NCBI GenBank assembly: GCA_002280565.1
Contig: NCEF01000002.1
Coordinates: 124,001-188,000 of the forward strand
DNA length: 64,000 bases
Direction of reading: 5' to 3'
Origin: Sphingomonas sp. 32-66-10
Lineage (GTDB): Bacteria > Pseudomonadota > Alphaproteobacteria > Sphingomonadales > Sphingomonadaceae
Shown here: positions 63,278-64,000 of the stretch, in pieces
Layout of the letters: each line of letters begins with the position of its first letter
Numbering within the stretch: position 1 is the first letter of the stretch
The notes under the pieces: model-generated
Database searches by the model: none
What the model saw: the letters and a program-made list of their open reading frames with translations, nothing else
What the model was told of the DNA's origin: nothing
Program-made: the position numbers and the translations under genes

Positions 63278-63724
63278 CTAACTGCGCTCCACCTCGTCCA
63301 ACCGCGCGGTGACCCATTTGCGGGCCGCTGCACGGAGCCCGGGTTGAAGGATCACCAGGAACGGCAGCACGATCAGCCAGGGGAAGAACAGAAAGGCGAT
63401 CGTGAAGGCAACGAACAGGGTGATCAGCCAGCCGCCGATCGCCTTGCCGATCTTTTGGTTGAAACGGTCGTCCATGACGATCCGGCGCGGTGCCTTGAGG
63501 TCGTAAACCGGCGAGGTGGTGAGGATCTGTGCGCCGCTGCGGTCGTCGATCCGTCGGGGTTCGGGTTCGCTGACGGGCCGTTCGGACGCGGCTGGACGCT
63601 CGGGCCGGGGTTTCGCTGGGACGGGGCCGGGCGCGCTGGCCGGTTTGCCCGTCACCGTGTCGATCACCACGAGCCGTCGATCGCGCTCGACGACCTTGTA
63701 GCGGCTGGGTGGCACGTCGGTCAC
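63278..63724 (-). CDS. Conserved membrane protein of unknown function
   Basis: A 148-residue protein. The N-terminal ~85 residues are soluble, with RYKVVERDRRLVVIDTVTG and a Pro/Arg-rich stretch, then one long hydrophobic segment (about 100-125, WLITLFVAFTIAFLFFPWLIVLPFL) that may be two short helices, and a basic tail. I do not recognise the family. GTG at 63724 overlaps the stop of the upstream acetyltransferase gene (GTGA), which is a better start than the ATG 24 bases further upstream. It is convergent with tyrA. Confidence 0.7.
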   Translation of the reverse strand: MTDVPPSRYKVVERDRRLVVIDTVTGKPASAPGPVPAKPRPERPAASERPVSEPEPRRIDDRSGAQILTTSPVYDLKAPRRIVMDDRFNQKIGKAIGGWLITLFVAFTIAFLFFPWLIVLPFLVILQPGLRAAARKWVTARLDEVERS

Positions 63725-64000
63725 TGGACTGCCCGCCGTGCGCGCCACTGGTCAGCGCTCTGGCCCCAGGCGTCGACGGTGACATCGGCATAGGGGGCGG
63801 GAAGCTGAACCGGGCGGAGATTGGTCGAGCCAAGCCGCTGGGCGAGGCGGATCGAGCGGGTGTTTTCGGGCGCGATGGTGTGGATCACTTCGTCCCAGCC
63901 GAGAATGTCGACGGCATAGTCCATCGCGGCGACCGCGCCTTCATAGGCATAGCCACGCCCGGCGAACTCGGCAGCAACGCCCCAGCCAACCTCGGTGCCG
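63721..64000 (-). CDS. GNAT family N-acetyltransferase, C-terminal part
   Basis: The C-terminal 92 residues; the 5' end lies past the right edge. The acetyl-CoA binding region reads EVGWGVAAEFAGRGYAYEGAV, followed by the final strand VIHTIAPENTRSIRLAQRLGS, both typical of RimJ/RimL-like GNAT proteins. The gene continues upstream of 64000, so the internal ATG at 63924 is not the start. It is coupled to the following membrane protein gene by a GTGA overlap. Confidence 0.85.
   Translation of the reverse strand, partial: GTEVGWGVAAEFAGRGYAYEGAVAAMDYAVDILGWDEVIHTIAPENTRSIRLAQRLGSTNLRPVQLPAPYADVTVDAWGQSADQWRARRAVQ

Overview
The window is a G+C-rich chromosomal segment that looks like a Sphingomonadales alphaproteobacterium (Sphingomonas or a close relative). 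Supporting signs are a TonB-dependent receptor with a paired MFS transporter, class I lysyl-tRNA synthetase, CrtZ carotenoid hydroxylase, COQ9, a DUF4169 mini-gene, the rpmF-plsX-fabH-ihfA-merR order, ftsEX followed by YdcF and PlsC, and many stop/start overlaps (ATGA, GTGA, TGATG). I assigned 58 protein genes and one tRNA. Two genes are cut by the window edges, and two (rpmF and DUF4169) are under 60 residues. No gene-free stretch exceeds 300 bases. I saw no phage, transposase, integrase, toxin-antitoxin, restriction or CRISPR component.

Layout. 1-4 kb: a partial TetR regulator diverges from a TonB receptor and MFS transporter. 4-7.6 kb: branched-chain 2-oxoacid dehydrogenase E1alpha-E1beta-E2 on the minus strand, with no E3. 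7.8-14.2 kb: prs, TauE-like permease, crtZ, a small lipoprotein, sucC, etfBA, a second small lipoprotein. 14.4-22.2 kb: deacetylase-like hydrolase with nhaA, DUF389, lysS, feoAB. 22.4-26.2 kb: XRE-type membrane regulator, DUF4169, ssb, tRNA-Leu(GAG), MATE pump, zinc-ribbon protein. 26.4-29.2 kb: ftsE-ftsX-YdcF-plsC. 29.3-35.6 kb: Old Yellow Enzyme, EamA permease, COQ9, a DinG-like helicase carrying an unusual membrane N-terminus, SixA phosphatase. 35.6-38.6 kb: merR, ihfA, fabH, plsX, rpmF on the minus strand. 38.8-49.2 kb: MAPEG, nudC, serine hydrolase, mutY, then DUF721, two thioredoxin-fold proteins, smc and a GPH-type sugar symporter. 49.3-54.6 kb: a carbohydrate locus (GH3, LacI, GH43) with two identical palindromic operators. 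54.7-64 kb: a propeller-amidohydrolase, metW, metX, an amine oxidase, hisC, tyrA, a membrane protein and a partial GNAT acetyltransferase.

Most of the segment is housekeeping. The pieces most worth a second look are the in-frame membrane-domain/helicase fusion at 32136, the LacI operator pair that predicts a small glycoside regulon, a TetR-type dyad inside the TonB-receptor promoter, several uncharacterised dyads beside regulators or divergent genes, and a nested inverted-repeat family at 8805 and 19902. I do not see evidence for a wholly new multi-gene system. Protein identifications rest on recognising motifs by eye, without database searches.
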